Positions 16,330 through 25,017 are shown, counted from the first letter of the stretch. The stretch is DNA of 64,000 nt from Streptomyces roseirectus (GCF_014489635.1 NZ_CP060828.1:8296001-8360000); one strand, 5' to 3'. Notes: generated from the letters alone by a model not told the origin. Translations and numbers: made by a program.

Positions 16330-17490
16330 GCACCGCACCGGGCCCGCCTCGGCGGCCGACCTTGCTCGACCTGCTCCGGCGCCCACCCTCCAGCCGCCCG
16401 GCGGCCGTGCCCGGCGCCAGTCCCTCCCAGACTGCTGCCCACGCCGCTCCTGTCTCGGCGGCCGACCTCACCCGTCCTGCTCCGGTGACCGGGTCACGTC
16501 CCGTTGGACGGTGTACCGGCGTAGAGCCGACGACTCCGCAGGTCGGCCTGCTGGGGAGGCGTCGGCGCATCGCGTAGGCGTACCGACGCCGGTGAGCAGC
16601 CCACGCCATGGCCGGACGGGCGGGTCGACAGGCACCGCTTCGACTCCGGGCGGCGCCCGACGACCCCGCATCGCCACACCACCCGGCGGGACACCATCGG
16701 TGACCGCCTTCCGGTCGACCTGCGGCCGTGCCCGGCGTCAGCCGCTCCCATGCCGCCACCCTGCGCCGGGCCCGCCTCAGCGGCCGACCTCGCCCGACCT
16801 GCTCCGGCAACCGCTCTTCAGTCGGCCGATGGCCGTGTCTGGCGTGTCAGCTGCTGTCCGGTCGCTGCCCCGCGTCGGGTCTGCCTGGGCAACCGACCCG
16901 CCTGATCCGGCTGGCGCCCGCTCTTCAGTCGGCCGATGGCCGTGTCTGGCGTGTCAGTCGCTGTCCGGTCGCTGCCCCGCGTCGGGTTTGCCTGGGCAAC
17001 CGACCTGCCTGATCCGGCTGGCGCCCGCTCTTCAGTCGGCCGATGGCCGTGTCTGGCGTGTCAGTCGCTGTCCGGTCGCTGCCCCGCGTCGGGTTTGCCT
17101 GGGCAACCGACCTGCCCGATCCGGCCGGCGCCCGCTCTTCAGTCGGCCGATGGCCGTGTCTGGCGTGTCAGTCGCTGTCCGGTCGCTGTCCCGCGCCGGG
17201 TTTGCCTGGGCAACCGACCTGCCCGATCCGGCCCGGTGCGCGTCCTTCAGTCGGCCGATGGCCGTGTCTGGCGCGTCAGCCGTTCCCAGGCCGCTGCCCT
17301 TGTCGGCCCCATCTCGCCAACCGACCCCGCCCGGCCTGCTTCGGCGACCGCCCTCCGGCCAGCCGGTGGCCGTGCCCGGTGTCAGCTACTCCCCGGTCGC
17401 CGCCTTCGCCGCCCCGCCTCAGCGACCGACCCCAGTCCGCCGACGGCGGGGCCCGGCGTCAGCCGCTTCCTGGGTGCCCCCCGTCCCCCC
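16330..17490. repeat. 107-bp tandem repeat array in a 1.5-kb non-coding gap
   Basis: Copies marked by GCTCTTCAGTCGGCCGATGG begin at 16813, 16920, 17027 and 17134, exactly 107 bp apart, and a diverged copy begins at 17242. More degenerate versions with the same GGCCGACC...CCTGCTCCGG core extend back to about 16340 and forward to about 17450. The unit length is not a multiple of 3, so no repeated protein is encoded. All readings through 16014-17491 look like shadows and I see no gene there. The four middle copies are almost identical, so expansion is recent or conversion keeps them alike. Confidence 0.85.
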
Positions 17491-17491
17491 C

Positions 17492-18469
17492 CTACTCCGC
17501 CAGCAACCTCCGCAGCCACCCCACCTGGGCGGAGCGGGCGGCTTGGGACAGGAGGGCCTGGGGGGCGAAGCCGTCGAAGCCGTGGAAGGCGCCGGGCCAG
17601 ACGTGGAGTTCGGCGGTGCCGCCGGACTGCCAGATGCGGGTGGCGTAGGTGACGTCCTCGTCGCGGAAGGTCTCGGCGGAGCCGACGTCGATGAAGGCAG
17701 GGGGGAGGTCGGAGAGGTCGGTGGCGCGGGCGGGGGCGGCGTAGGGGGAGACGTCGGGGCCGCCCCGGGCGTCGCCCAGGAGGGCCGTCCAGCCGGTGTC
17801 GTTCGAGGTGCGGTCCCAGACTCCCAGGCCCGCCATCTGGTGGGCGGAGACCGTGTCGTTGCGGTCGTCGAGCATGGGGCACAGGAGGAGCTGGCCGAGG
17901 GGGCGGGGCCCTTTGCGGTCGCGGAGGAGGAGCGCGAGCGCGGCGGTGAGGCCGCCGCCCGCGCTGCCGCCGGCGATGACGACGCGCTCGGGGTCGATGT
18001 CCAGCTCGGCCGCGTGGTCGACCGTCCAGACCAGACCGGCGTAGACATCCTCGATGGGCGCCGGGTGGGGGTGTTCCGGCGCCAGCCGGTACTCCACGGA
18101 CACGACGACGAGGTCCAGCTCGCGCCCCCACTCCAGCACCGGCTCGATGCCGGTTCGCTTGTCGCCGAGGACCATGCCGCCGCCGTGGGAGTGGTAGATC
18201 ACCGCGCGGGGCCTCTCCGGCGCGGGCGTGGTGGGCCGGCAGATCAGCAGGGAGATGTCCGGCGCGCCCTCGGGCCCCGGCACCACCCGGTCCTCGACCG
18301 AGAACGCCCCGCCGAGGGTGACGTCGGTCTCGGCGATCAGCTGGGGCCCGTCCCCGCGCCGGATGGCCCGGATGTCCTCGATGGTGAGACTCGGCGGGAT
18401 CGACTCCTTGATCAGTTCGAGCGCGGCGGACAGCTCGGGGTCGAAGGGCGGCGGGGACGTCGTCGTCAT
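17492..18469 (-). CDS. alpha/beta hydrolase, hormone-sensitive-lipase-type esterase
   Basis: A 325-residue esterase of the HSL (family IV) group. The oxyanion motif HSHGGGMV is at about 93-100, the nucleophile Ser is in AGGSAGGG, the catalytic Asp lies in IDVGSAETFRDEDV and the His in GAFHGFDGF. No signal peptide is present, so it is cytoplasmic and hydrolyses short acyl esters. ATG 18467-18469 has GAGGAG upstream. It faces away from the TerC gene with about 275 bases between. Confidence 0.9.
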   Translation of the reverse strand: MTTTSPPPFDPELSAALELIKESIPPSLTIEDIRAIRRGDGPQLIAETDVTLGGAFSVEDRVVPGPEGAPDISLLICRPTTPAPERPRAVIYHSHGGGMVLGDKRTGIEPVLEWGRELDLVVVSVEYRLAPEHPHPAPIEDVYAGLVWTVDHAAELDIDPERVVIAGGSAGGGLTAALALLLRDRKGPRPLGQLLLCPMLDDRNDTVSAHQMAGLGVWDRTSNDTGWTALLGDARGGPDVSPYAAPARATDLSDLPPAFIDVGSAETFRDEDVTYATRIWQSGGTAELHVWPGAFHGFDGFAPQALLSQAARSAQVGWLRRLLAE

Positions 18470-18745
18470 GGCTTCTCCTCGGTCGGTGAACCGGCGGACC
18501 GGTGAACCGGCGGCTCCTGACGACATGTTCCGGCCAGCGGACCCCGGTCCGGTGGCCGCCGTCCGGCGGAAGCTGTCCGCCGAACGGCGGGTGACACGCC
18601 CTGACCTGGCAACATTGCCGTTCGTTTACTCTTTGTTGACGTACGTGAAGTAGAAAGGATCACGCCGTTCGAGAATCATGGCGAATTCCCGACCCCCCAC
18701 CTCAACAACCCCAGCCGCCCCACCGGCATCCAGGAGTGTCCCCCC

Positions 18746-19702
18746 GTGAACGTCTCCCTCACCGTCTGGCTGGTGACCGTGGCCGCCCTGTGCGTCCTGG
18801 TCGCCGTCGACTTCTTCATCGGCCGCAAACCCCACGAGGTCTCCCTGAAGGAGGCCGGCACCTGGACGGTCGTATGGGTGGTGCTCGCGGTCGTCTTCGG
18901 CATCGGCGTCTGGCTCTACGGCGGCGGCCAGTCCGCCGGCGAGTTCTTCGCCGGGTACATCACCGAGAAGTCCCTCAGCGTCGACAACCTCTTCGTGTTC
19001 GTGCTGATCATGTCCAAGTTCGCCGTCCCCCCGCAGTACCAGCAGCGCGTGCTGATGGTCGGCGTCCTGGTCGCCCTGGTCCTGCGCGCCGGCTTCATCG
19101 CGGCCGGCGCGGCGATCATCTCCGCGTTCTCGTGGGTCTTCTACCTCTTCGGCGCCTTCCTGATCTGGACCGCGTGGAAGCTCGTGCAGGACGCCCGCAA
19201 GGGCGGGCACGGGGAGGAGGAGTACGAGGAGAGCAAGATGCTCAAGATGGTCGAGGAGCGCTTCGGCGTCGCCGACCGCTACCACGGCACCAAGCTGTGG
19301 ATCGAGGAGAACGGCAAGAAGGTCATGACCCCCATGCTGGTCGTGATGCTCGCCATCGGTTCCACGGACATCCTGTTCGCCCTCGACTCCATCCCCGCGA
19401 TCTACGGCCTGACCGACGACCCGTACATCGTGTTCACCGCCAACGCCTTCGCGCTGATGGGCCTGCGCCAGCTGTACTTCCTCATCGGCGGCCTGCTGAA
19501 GAAGCTGGTCCACCTCAGCTACGGCCTGTCGATCATCCTCGGTTTCATCGGCGTCAAACTCCTCCTGCACGCGCTGCACGAGTCCGGCGTCCACGTCCCC
19601 GAGATCAGCATCCCCTTCTCCCTCGGCTTCATCGTCCTCGTCCTCGCGGTGACGACGTTCACGAGCCTGCGGGCATCGAAGAAGGCGGAACTTACGAGCT
19701 GA
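18746..19702 (+). CDS. TerC/Alx-family integral membrane protein
   Basis: A 318-residue membrane protein with about nine segments. Family hallmarks are ITEKSLSVDNLFVFVLIMSK near residue 72 and IGSTDILFALDSIPAIYG near 210, each with membrane-embedded acidic residues. TerC/Alx proteins are linked to tellurite resistance, manganese export and metalation of exported enzymes. The start is GTG 18746. The 276-base leader has AT-richer stretches (about 18620-18660) that may hold a promoter; I could not recognise a yybP-ykoY riboswitch. It converges on helR with an 11-base overlap at the 3' ends. Confidence 0.9.
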   Translation: MNVSLTVWLVTVAALCVLVAVDFFIGRKPHEVSLKEAGTWTVVWVVLAVVFGIGVWLYGGGQSAGEFFAGYITEKSLSVDNLFVFVLIMSKFAVPPQYQQRVLMVGVLVALVLRAGFIAAGAAIISAFSWVFYLFGAFLIWTAWKLVQDARKGGHGEEEYEESKMLKMVEERFGVADRYHGTKLWIEENGKKVMTPMLVVMLAIGSTDILFALDSIPAIYGLTDDPYIVFTANAFALMGLRQLYFLIGGLLKKLVHLSYGLSIILGFIGVKLLLHALHESGVHVPEISIPFSLGFIVLVLAVTTFTSLRASKKAELTS

Positions 19703-21815
19703 GGACCACCAGCTGACGGGTCGCCCGGGTCATCGCCACATAGTGGTCGACGGCGCCGAACCGCTCCGGGTCCACGAGGACGACGAAGTCGAACTCGAGC
19801 CCCTTCACCAGGTCCGGCGACAGCGACCGCACCCGGGCGTCCCCGGCGAACGACGGCGCCCCGATCACACACGCCGTCCCCTCGTCGCTCTCGGCGACCC
19901 ACGCCGCGACCACCGACTCCAGCTCCCGCACCGTCCCGTACCTCACCGGCAGACCCGAACTCCGCACGGACGTCGGCACGTTCGCGTCCGGCAGCGCCGC
20001 GCGGATCACCGGCTCGGCCTCGGTCATGATCTCCTGCGGCGTCCGGTAGTTGACGCTCAGGGAGGTCATGGTCACCCGGTCGAAACCGGCCCGCTCCAGC
20101 CGCTCCTGCCACGACTCCGTGAACCCGCGCCGCGTCTGCGCCCGGTCCCCGACGATCGTGAAACTCCGTGACGGACACCGCAGGAGCAGCATCTGCCATT
20201 CGGCGTCGGTGAGTTCCTGCGCCTCGTCGACGACGATGTGCGCGAACGGCCCGGCGAGCAGGTCGGGTTCGGTGACCGGCGCCTGTGGGGTGGCGAGGGA
20301 GTTCTGTAGATCCTGGCCGGAGAGCATCGTCATCAGCATGCCCTCCCAGTCGTCGTCGCTGCGCTGGAGGTTCTCGGTGACCTGCGCCCGGTACTCCCGC
20401 TCGGCGGCGGCCTCCGCCTCCTGACGCCGTCTGCGCCCGGACGCCTTCGGGTCGCCCAGCCGCTGCCGGGCGGCGTCCAGGAGCGGCAGGTCGGACACCG
20501 TCCACGCGTGCGCGTCCGCGCGCTGGAGGCGGCGCACCTCGTCGGCCGTCAGCCAGGGCGCGGCCAGCCGCAGGTACGCCGGGACCGTCCACAGGTCGCC
20601 GACCAGGTCGGCCGCCTCGATCAGCGGCCACGCCCGCGACAGTTCCGAGGTCAGCCCCTCGATCTGGCGCAGCATCCGCTCGAACATCTGCTGCGGCACG
20701 TCGCCGTCGTACTTGTCCCACAGGATCTCGACGAGCTTCGCCCACACCTCGTCGCGGCCCTCGTTGTGCGGGGTGCCGGGCTCGGGGGCGTCGAACGCCT
20801 CCGCCCAGTCGGCGGCCGTCAGCCGCAGCAGCGACCGGTCGACGGCGACCGTCATCCCCTCGGCGGGCGGCTCCTCGTAGAAGCGGACGGCCTTCTCGAT
20901 GCCCTTCACCAGCGCGGCGGACGACTTGAGGCGGGCCACCTCCGGATCGTCCTCGACGCCCGCCCGCGCGCCCTCGGCGACCAGGTCGCGCAGGACGCAC
21001 GTCTGCACGCCCTCCTCGCCGAGGCTCGGCAGCACGTCGGAGACGTAGTCGAGGTAGGGCCGGTGCGGGCCGACGAACAGCACCCCGCCGCGCCGGTGCC
21101 CGAGCCTCGGGTCGGCGTACAGGAGGTGCGCGGTGCGGTGCAGGGCGACGACGGTCTTGCCGGTGCCGGGACCGCCGTCCACGACGAGCGCGCCGCGCGA
21201 ACCGGCGCGGATGATCGCGTCCTGGTCGGCCTGGATCGTCGCGAGGACGTCCCGCATCCGCTCCGAGCGGTTGGAACCCAGCGACGCGACGAACGCCGAC
21301 TGGTCGTCGAGGGCGACGCCGCGCTCCAGGCCGTCGGCCGTGAACACCTCGTCCCAGTAGTCGCCGACCCGCCCGCCGTGCCAGCGGTAGCGGCGCCGGG
21401 AGAGCAGGCCCATCGGGTTCGCGTGGGTCGCCGCGAAGAACGGCTCCGCCGCCGGGGAGCGCCAGTCGACCAGCAGCCGCTGCCCGTCGTCGCCGGTCAG
21501 CCCGAGCCGTCCGACGTACACGATCCCCTCCGCCGTCACCATCCGCCCCAGGCACAGATCGAGGCCGAACCGGCGCAGGGTGCGCAGCCGGCCGCCGAGC
21601 CGGTGCACCTCGATGTCGCGGTCCATCGCCGCCTGCCCGCTCCCGCCGGGCGCCTTCAGCTCGGCGTTCAGCAGCCGCGACGTCTCCGCGATCGACGTCC
21701 GCAGGTTCTCCGCGACGGCCGCGAAGTGCCGCTCGTCCTCGGCGATCAACGCCGGGTCGGCCTTCGCGGCCAGCCGCTCCGGCAGGTCGAAGGCGCTGGT
21801 GGTGAGGGGGTTCAT
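19692..21815 (-). CDS. helR: HelR-like RNA polymerase-recycling ATPase (rifamycin tolerance)
   Basis: A 707-residue UvrD/Rep-like ATPase of the HelD/HelR group. An N-terminal coiled-coil-like region is followed by Walker A GGPGTGKT (about 214-221), Walker B VVDEAQ (about 528-533), and late motifs SLSVNYRTPQEI and YVAMTRATR. Actinobacterial HelR proteins displace rifamycins from, and free, stalled RNA polymerase. Identity is supported by context: the gene follows a glycosyltransferase of the rifamycin-modifying type by 24 bases, behind a rifamycin-associated element. ATG 21813-21815 has GGAGA upstream; an adjacent GTG is the alternative. It ends overlapping the convergent TerC gene. Confidence 0.88.
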   Translation of the reverse strand: MNPLTTSAFDLPERLAAKADPALIAEDERHFAAVAENLRTSIAETSRLLNAELKAPGGSGQAAMDRDIEVHRLGGRLRTLRRFGLDLCLGRMVTAEGIVYVGRLGLTGDDGQRLLVDWRSPAAEPFFAATHANPMGLLSRRRYRWHGGRVGDYWDEVFTADGLERGVALDDQSAFVASLGSNRSERMRDVLATIQADQDAIIRAGSRGALVVDGGPGTGKTVVALHRTAHLLYADPRLGHRRGGVLFVGPHRPYLDYVSDVLPSLGEEGVQTCVLRDLVAEGARAGVEDDPEVARLKSSAALVKGIEKAVRFYEEPPAEGMTVAVDRSLLRLTAADWAEAFDAPEPGTPHNEGRDEVWAKLVEILWDKYDGDVPQQMFERMLRQIEGLTSELSRAWPLIEAADLVGDLWTVPAYLRLAAPWLTADEVRRLQRADAHAWTVSDLPLLDAARQRLGDPKASGRRRRQEAEAAAEREYRAQVTENLQRSDDDWEGMLMTMLSGQDLQNSLATPQAPVTEPDLLAGPFAHIVVDEAQELTDAEWQMLLLRCPSRSFTIVGDRAQTRRGFTESWQERLERAGFDRVTMTSLSVNYRTPQEIMTEAEPVIRAALPDANVPTSVRSSGLPVRYGTVRELESVVAAWVAESDEGTACVIGAPSFAGDARVRSLSPDLVKGLEFDFVVLVDPERFGAVDHYVAMTRATRQLVVLSS

Positions 21816-21839
21816 CACAGTCTCCGTACGTTCCGAGGC

Positions 21840-23033
21840 TCAGCCCGCCTGTTCGATGAGAAGTTTCGCGGCCACGTCCGCGCCATCCGCGCGCACCTGC
21901 GCGGCGACCGCCTTCGCCCGCACGGCCGTTTCCGGCGCCAGCGCCGTCTCCAGTGCCGCCGTCAGGGACTCGAAGGTCGGCACCGGCCCGTCGTGCGCCG
22001 CCCCGATGCCGAGGTCCGCGACCCGCGACGCCCAGTAGGGCTGGTCCACGATCTGCGGGACGACGACCTGCGGTGCCCCGGCGAGCGCGGCCGTCGTGGT
22101 CGTACCGGCGCCTCCGTGGTGGACGACGGCGGCGACCCGGCGGAACAGGGCCTGGTGGTTGACCTCGCCGACGGTGTGGCAGTCGGCGAGGTCGTCGACC
22201 GGCATCAGCTCGGCCCAGCCGCGCGCCAGCAGCACCCGGCGCCCCTGTGCCCGCACCGCCGCGACGGCCGCCTGCGCGACCTCGGCGGAGGCGCCCCGCA
22301 GCGCCATGCTGCCGAAGCCGACGTACACCGGCGGCTCCCCGGCCGCCAGGAACGCCTCCAGGTCGGCCGCCAGCGGGCGGGTGTCGGGCAGGATCCACGC
22401 GCCGGTGTGCACGACCTGCCGGTCCGTCGGCGCGAGCGTCGTGTCGGCCGCGAGCCAGGGTCGGTCGGTGAAGACGTGGTCGCGGACGCTGTCCACCGGC
22501 GGCAGGCCGCGTGCCGCGCGGTGGGTGTTCAGCGCCTCGCCGTACAGGGCGTTCACCTTCTCGCCGTCCAGGCCCCACAGGACCATGTTGTCCTTCTCGT
22601 CCGGCGGGAACGGCTTGCCCGGCCGGGGCAGCGGCGGATAGTCGGGGGAGGGGATCGACGTCGGCTGGAACAGCGCGAACACGTACGGGATGCCCCGCAG
22701 CTCGGCCACCGAGCGGATCCCGGCGGGCAGCAGCCCACTCGCCAGCACCACGTCGCAGCCCTCGGCCGCCGCGCCGACCGTCTCGAAGTGCTCGGCGACG
22801 AGCGCCTTCGCCGTCTGGAACGGGTCCACGGGCTTCGGGCCCGACACCAGTGCCCGCACCGACATCCCGAACGGCACGACCTCCGCGCCGACGGCCTCCA
22901 GGAGCCGCGCGAACTCCTCGTCCGGCGGAACACACACCCGGACCTCCGCGCCGCGCGTCCGCAGGCTCGCGGCGAGCGCGGCCATCGGCTCCACGTCTCC
23001 TCGTGACCCGAACGACATCAACAGCACACGCAT
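21840..23033 (-). CDS. rgt: MGT-type glycosyltransferase, probable rifamycin glycosyltransferase
   Basis: A 397-residue GT1-family enzyme. It opens MRVLLMSFGSRGDVEPMAAL and carries the nucleotide-sugar motif HHGGAGTTTTAALAGAPQVV near residue 290, with the following DQPYWASRV. Such enzymes transfer glucose from UDP-glucose to natural products; Rgt glycosylates the C23 hydroxyl of rifamycins and inactivates them. The assignment rests on the RAE upstream and helR downstream; sequence alone would also fit a macrolide or flavonoid glycosyltransferase. ATG 23031-23033 is preceded by GGGGGG. It is first gene of the two-gene operon. Confidence 0.82.
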   Translation of the reverse strand: MRVLLMSFGSRGDVEPMAALAASLRTRGAEVRVCVPPDEEFARLLEAVGAEVVPFGMSVRALVSGPKPVDPFQTAKALVAEHFETVGAAAEGCDVVLASGLLPAGIRSVAELRGIPYVFALFQPTSIPSPDYPPLPRPGKPFPPDEKDNMVLWGLDGEKVNALYGEALNTHRAARGLPPVDSVRDHVFTDRPWLAADTTLAPTDRQVVHTGAWILPDTRPLAADLEAFLAAGEPPVYVGFGSMALRGASAEVAQAAVAAVRAQGRRVLLARGWAELMPVDDLADCHTVGEVNHQALFRRVAAVVHHGGAGTTTTAALAGAPQVVVPQIVDQPYWASRVADLGIGAAHDGPVPTFESLTAALETALAPETAVRAKAVAAQVRADGADVAAKLLIEQAG

Positions 23034-23093
23034 GTCTACGCCCCCCAAAAAACGCTGGTGAAACTGGTCAGGTCGGTGATTGTGCGGGACGGA

Positions 23094-23116
23094 GGGGGCC
23101 TTGCCGCAAGGCCCCC
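23094..23116 (-). promoter_or_regulatory. rifamycin-associated element (RAE)
   Basis: A 23-bp palindrome with 11-bp perfect arms about a single central base; on the minus strand it reads GGGGGCCTTGC G GCAAGGCCCCC. It matches the known RAE core (GGGGCTTGCGGCAAGGCCCC) closely. A TATAGC -10-like element lies just upstream on the minus strand (23127-23122). It sits 60 bases before the glycosyltransferase start, as expected for rifamycin-inducible genes. Confidence 0.88.
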
Positions 23117-23198
23117 CTTGCGCTATAAGTTGAGAGTGGCAAGGAGAGCTTTCACCTCCTTGCCTTTTCTGTTGCCTCTCCGGCTCGCCCCGCCTGTC

Positions 23199-23229
23199 TT
23201 GACTTCGAGAGCGCTCGAAGTTCTAGCGT
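23199..23229 (+). promoter_or_regulatory. MerR-type promoter with operator in a 19-bp spacer
   Basis: The -35 is TTGACT (23199-23204) and the -10 is TAGCGT (23224-23229), separated by 19 bp. The spacer region contains the dyad ACTTCGAG-AGCG-CTCGAAGT (8-bp arms, 23202-23221). Overlong spacing with an operator between the two elements is the hallmark of promoters that MerR-family activators open by twisting DNA. It points at the LLM oxidoreductase 40 bases downstream. No merR gene is adjacent. Confidence 0.7.
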
Positions 23230-23268
23230 CGTGTGTGTCAGTGAACGTCCGGTGAGCGGAGACGGACC

Positions 23269-24150
23269 ATGCGCGTCGGTGTGCACATCAATCGTTTCGA
23301 CCATCCCGGGGGTCCGGCCGCTCTCGGGGCCGAACTCGCCGCCGTCGGGGCCGCGGCGGAGGCGGCCGGGGTGAGCCGGCTGTCGGTCATGGACCACTAC
23401 TTCCAGATGGAGTTCAACGGCGGCGCCGAGGCCCCGATGCTGGAGGCGTACACGACGCTCGGCTTCCTCGCCGCGCACACCTCCACCGTCCGGCTCGGCG
23501 CGCTGGTGACCGGCGTGACCTACCGCCACCCCGGGCTCCTCGCGAAGATCGCCACCACCCTCGACGTCCTCTCCGGCGGGCGGGCCTGGCTCGGGATCGG
23601 CGCGGCCTGGTACGACCGTGAGCACGCGGGCCTCGGCGTGCCGTACCCGGCGGTCGCCGAGCGGTTCGAGTGGCTGGAGGAGACGCTGCGGATCTGCCGG
23701 CAGATGTGGGACCCGCGGGACGACGGGCCCTTCGAGGGCGCCCACTACCGGCTCGCCGAGACCCTGTGCGTCCCGGCGCCGGTCAGCTCCCCGCACCCCG
23801 AGATCCTGATCGGCGGCGGGGGTGAGAAGAAGACGCTGCGCCTGGTCGCCCGCTACGGCGACGCCTGCAACCTGATCGTCTCGTCCCCGCAGGAGGTGCG
23901 GCACAAGCTCGACGTGCTGCGCGGGCACTGCGAGGCGGAGGGGCGGGACTACGACACCGTCACCAAGACGCTCACGTACATGGGCGGGGCGGCCGGAGAG
24001 GGTGACCTCGACGGGTTCCTCGGCGACATCGCCGGGTACGCGAAGCTCGGCATCGACACGGTGATCCTGGGGCCGACGGTGGGCGACCCGGCGCGCTGGA
24101 TCGAGGAGTTCGTGGGCCGCGCGGCACCGAGGCTGGCGGAGCTGGACTGA
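23269..24150 (+). CDS. LLM-class F420-dependent oxidoreductase
   Basis: A 293-residue luciferase-like TIM-barrel enzyme. It opens MRVGVHINRFDHPG; LGALVTGVTYRHPGLLAKI near residue 80 and LDVLSGGRAWLGIGAAWY near 100 are typical of F420-dependent oxidoreductases, followed by HPEILIGGGGEKKTLRLVA. It would use coenzyme F420 for hydride transfer to an unknown substrate. GGAG precedes ATG 23269. The upstream MerR-type promoter suggests stress- or ligand-induced expression. Confidence 0.88.
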   Translation: MRVGVHINRFDHPGGPAALGAELAAVGAAAEAAGVSRLSVMDHYFQMEFNGGAEAPMLEAYTTLGFLAAHTSTVRLGALVTGVTYRHPGLLAKIATTLDVLSGGRAWLGIGAAWYDREHAGLGVPYPAVAERFEWLEETLRICRQMWDPRDDGPFEGAHYRLAETLCVPAPVSSPHPEILIGGGGEKKTLRLVARYGDACNLIVSSPQEVRHKLDVLRGHCEAEGRDYDTVTKTLTYMGGAAGEGDLDGFLGDIAGYAKLGIDTVILGPTVGDPARWIEEFVGRAAPRLAELD

Positions 24151-24172
24151 GCGGGGGCGCGCGAAAAAACAC

Positions 24173-24212
24173 GTGCGGGGCCGGAACCCGGGTGCGGGCT
24201 CCGGCCCCGCAC
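24173..24212. terminator. hairpin terminator between LLM oxidoreductase and FMN reductase
   Basis: GTGCGGGGCCGGA and TCCGGCCCCGCAC form a 13-bp stem closing a 14-base loop just after the LLM stop. There is no U tract, as is common in actinobacteria, and the genes converge, so it may serve both directions. From 24213 to about 24345 three imperfect copies of a GGGCCGGGGCTTG...AGCTCCGGCC hairpin follow. Confidence 0.6.
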
Positions 24213-24364
24213 GGTGGGCCGGGGCTGGGCGACAGCTTCGGCCGCGTGGGGTGGTGGGCCGGGGCTTGCGGGAAGCTCCGGCCTCGTGAGGTGGGCCGGG
24301 GCTTGGGGAAGCTCCGGCCTCCGCGGAGATGTGCCGCGTGTGCGCGACCTCACCGCGCCGCGCC

Positions 24365-24928
24365 TCAGGCGGCGGCCGGCTCCACGGCCTGGCCGTGCAG
24401 GGCGGCGACGACCTCGGTCAGCTGGGCGGCGACCTCGGCGTCGTCCGACGGGTGGGTCTCGGCGAAGCGGGTCAGGGAGCCGGGGACGGAGAGCTTGGCG
24501 TCCTCCAGGACCTTGCCGCCCGCGATGCCGGCGGCCTTGCGGGCCTCGTCCTGCGCCCAGACGCCGCCGAACTGGCCGAAGGCGGTGCCGACGACGGCGA
24601 CCGGCTTGCCGGACATGGCGCCGGCGCCGTACGGGCGGGACAGCCAGTCGATGGCGTTCTTGAGGACGGCCGGGATGGTGCCGTTGTACTCGGGGGAGAC
24701 GAGCAGGAACGCGTCGGAGGCGCCGGCGGCCTCGCGCAGCGCGGTCGCGGCGGCCGGGACGCTGCCCTCGACGTCGATGTCCTCGTTGTAGAACGGGATG
24801 TCGGCAAGGCCCTCGTACAGCACGACCTCGGCGCCCTCGGGAGCGACCTTGACGGCGGCCTCGGCGAGCTGGCGGTTGGTCGAACCGGCGCGGAGGCTGC
24901 CGACGAGCGCGAGGATACGGACAGACAT
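24365..24928 (-). CDS. NADPH-dependent FMN reductase-like flavoprotein
   Basis: A 187-residue flavodoxin-fold reductase. The FMN-phosphate loop is GSLRAGSTNRQLAE (about 10-23) and the signature LLVSPEYNGTIPAVLKNAID is near 75-94. These enzymes use NAD(P)H and FMN to reduce quinones, chromate or azo compounds. ATG 24926-24928. It is divergent from a TetR gene, and two GGACC-N2-GGTCC palindromes separate them, so TetR control of both is likely. Confidence 0.9.
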   Translation of the reverse strand: MSVRILALVGSLRAGSTNRQLAEAAVKVAPEGAEVVLYEGLADIPFYNEDIDVEGSVPAAATALREAAGASDAFLLVSPEYNGTIPAVLKNAIDWLSRPYGAGAMSGKPVAVVGTAFGQFGGVWAQDEARKAAGIAGGKVLEDAKLSVPGSLTRFAETHPSDDAEVAAQLTEVVAALHGQAVEPAAA

Positions 24929-24966
24929 GGGTACTCCCAGAGGTGCGAAACAAGGCGGTGGGGATC

Positions 24967-25017
24967 CGGACCGAGGTCCGTTTAAGGTTCTACCACCATA
25001 ACCGGACCAGGGTCCAG
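24967..25017. promoter_or_regulatory. paired TetR operators
   Basis: CGGACC GA GGTCCG (24967-24980) and GGACC AG GGTCC (25004-25015) are two palindromes with the same GGACC-N2-GGTCC core, 36 bp apart centre to centre, each followed on the plus strand by a T-rich GTTT or AGTTT. They lie in the gap between the divergent reductase and TetR genes. Confidence 0.6.

Noticed and set aside
14424..16577. 717-residue plus-strand frame with GGSGAA repeats
   Set aside because: It is the mirror of the 18-bp repeat in the minus-strand PucR-like gene, whose flanks carry family sequence; the plus frame has no recognisable domain.
16139..16810. 223-residue minus-strand frame with internal similarity
   Set aside because: Its internal repeats are degenerate copies of the non-coding 107-bp array; no ribosome site or domain.
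16813..17350. CRISPR array
   Set aside because: The units are contiguous 107-bp direct repeats without variable spacers and no cas genes are near.
18470..18745. Manganese (yybP-ykoY) riboswitch before the TerC gene
   Set aside because: The class often precedes such genes, but I could not find its conserved internal loops here.
19692..21815. UvrD-type DNA repair helicase
   Set aside because: Length, N-terminal coiled-coil region, RAE operon context and motif wording fit HelR better.
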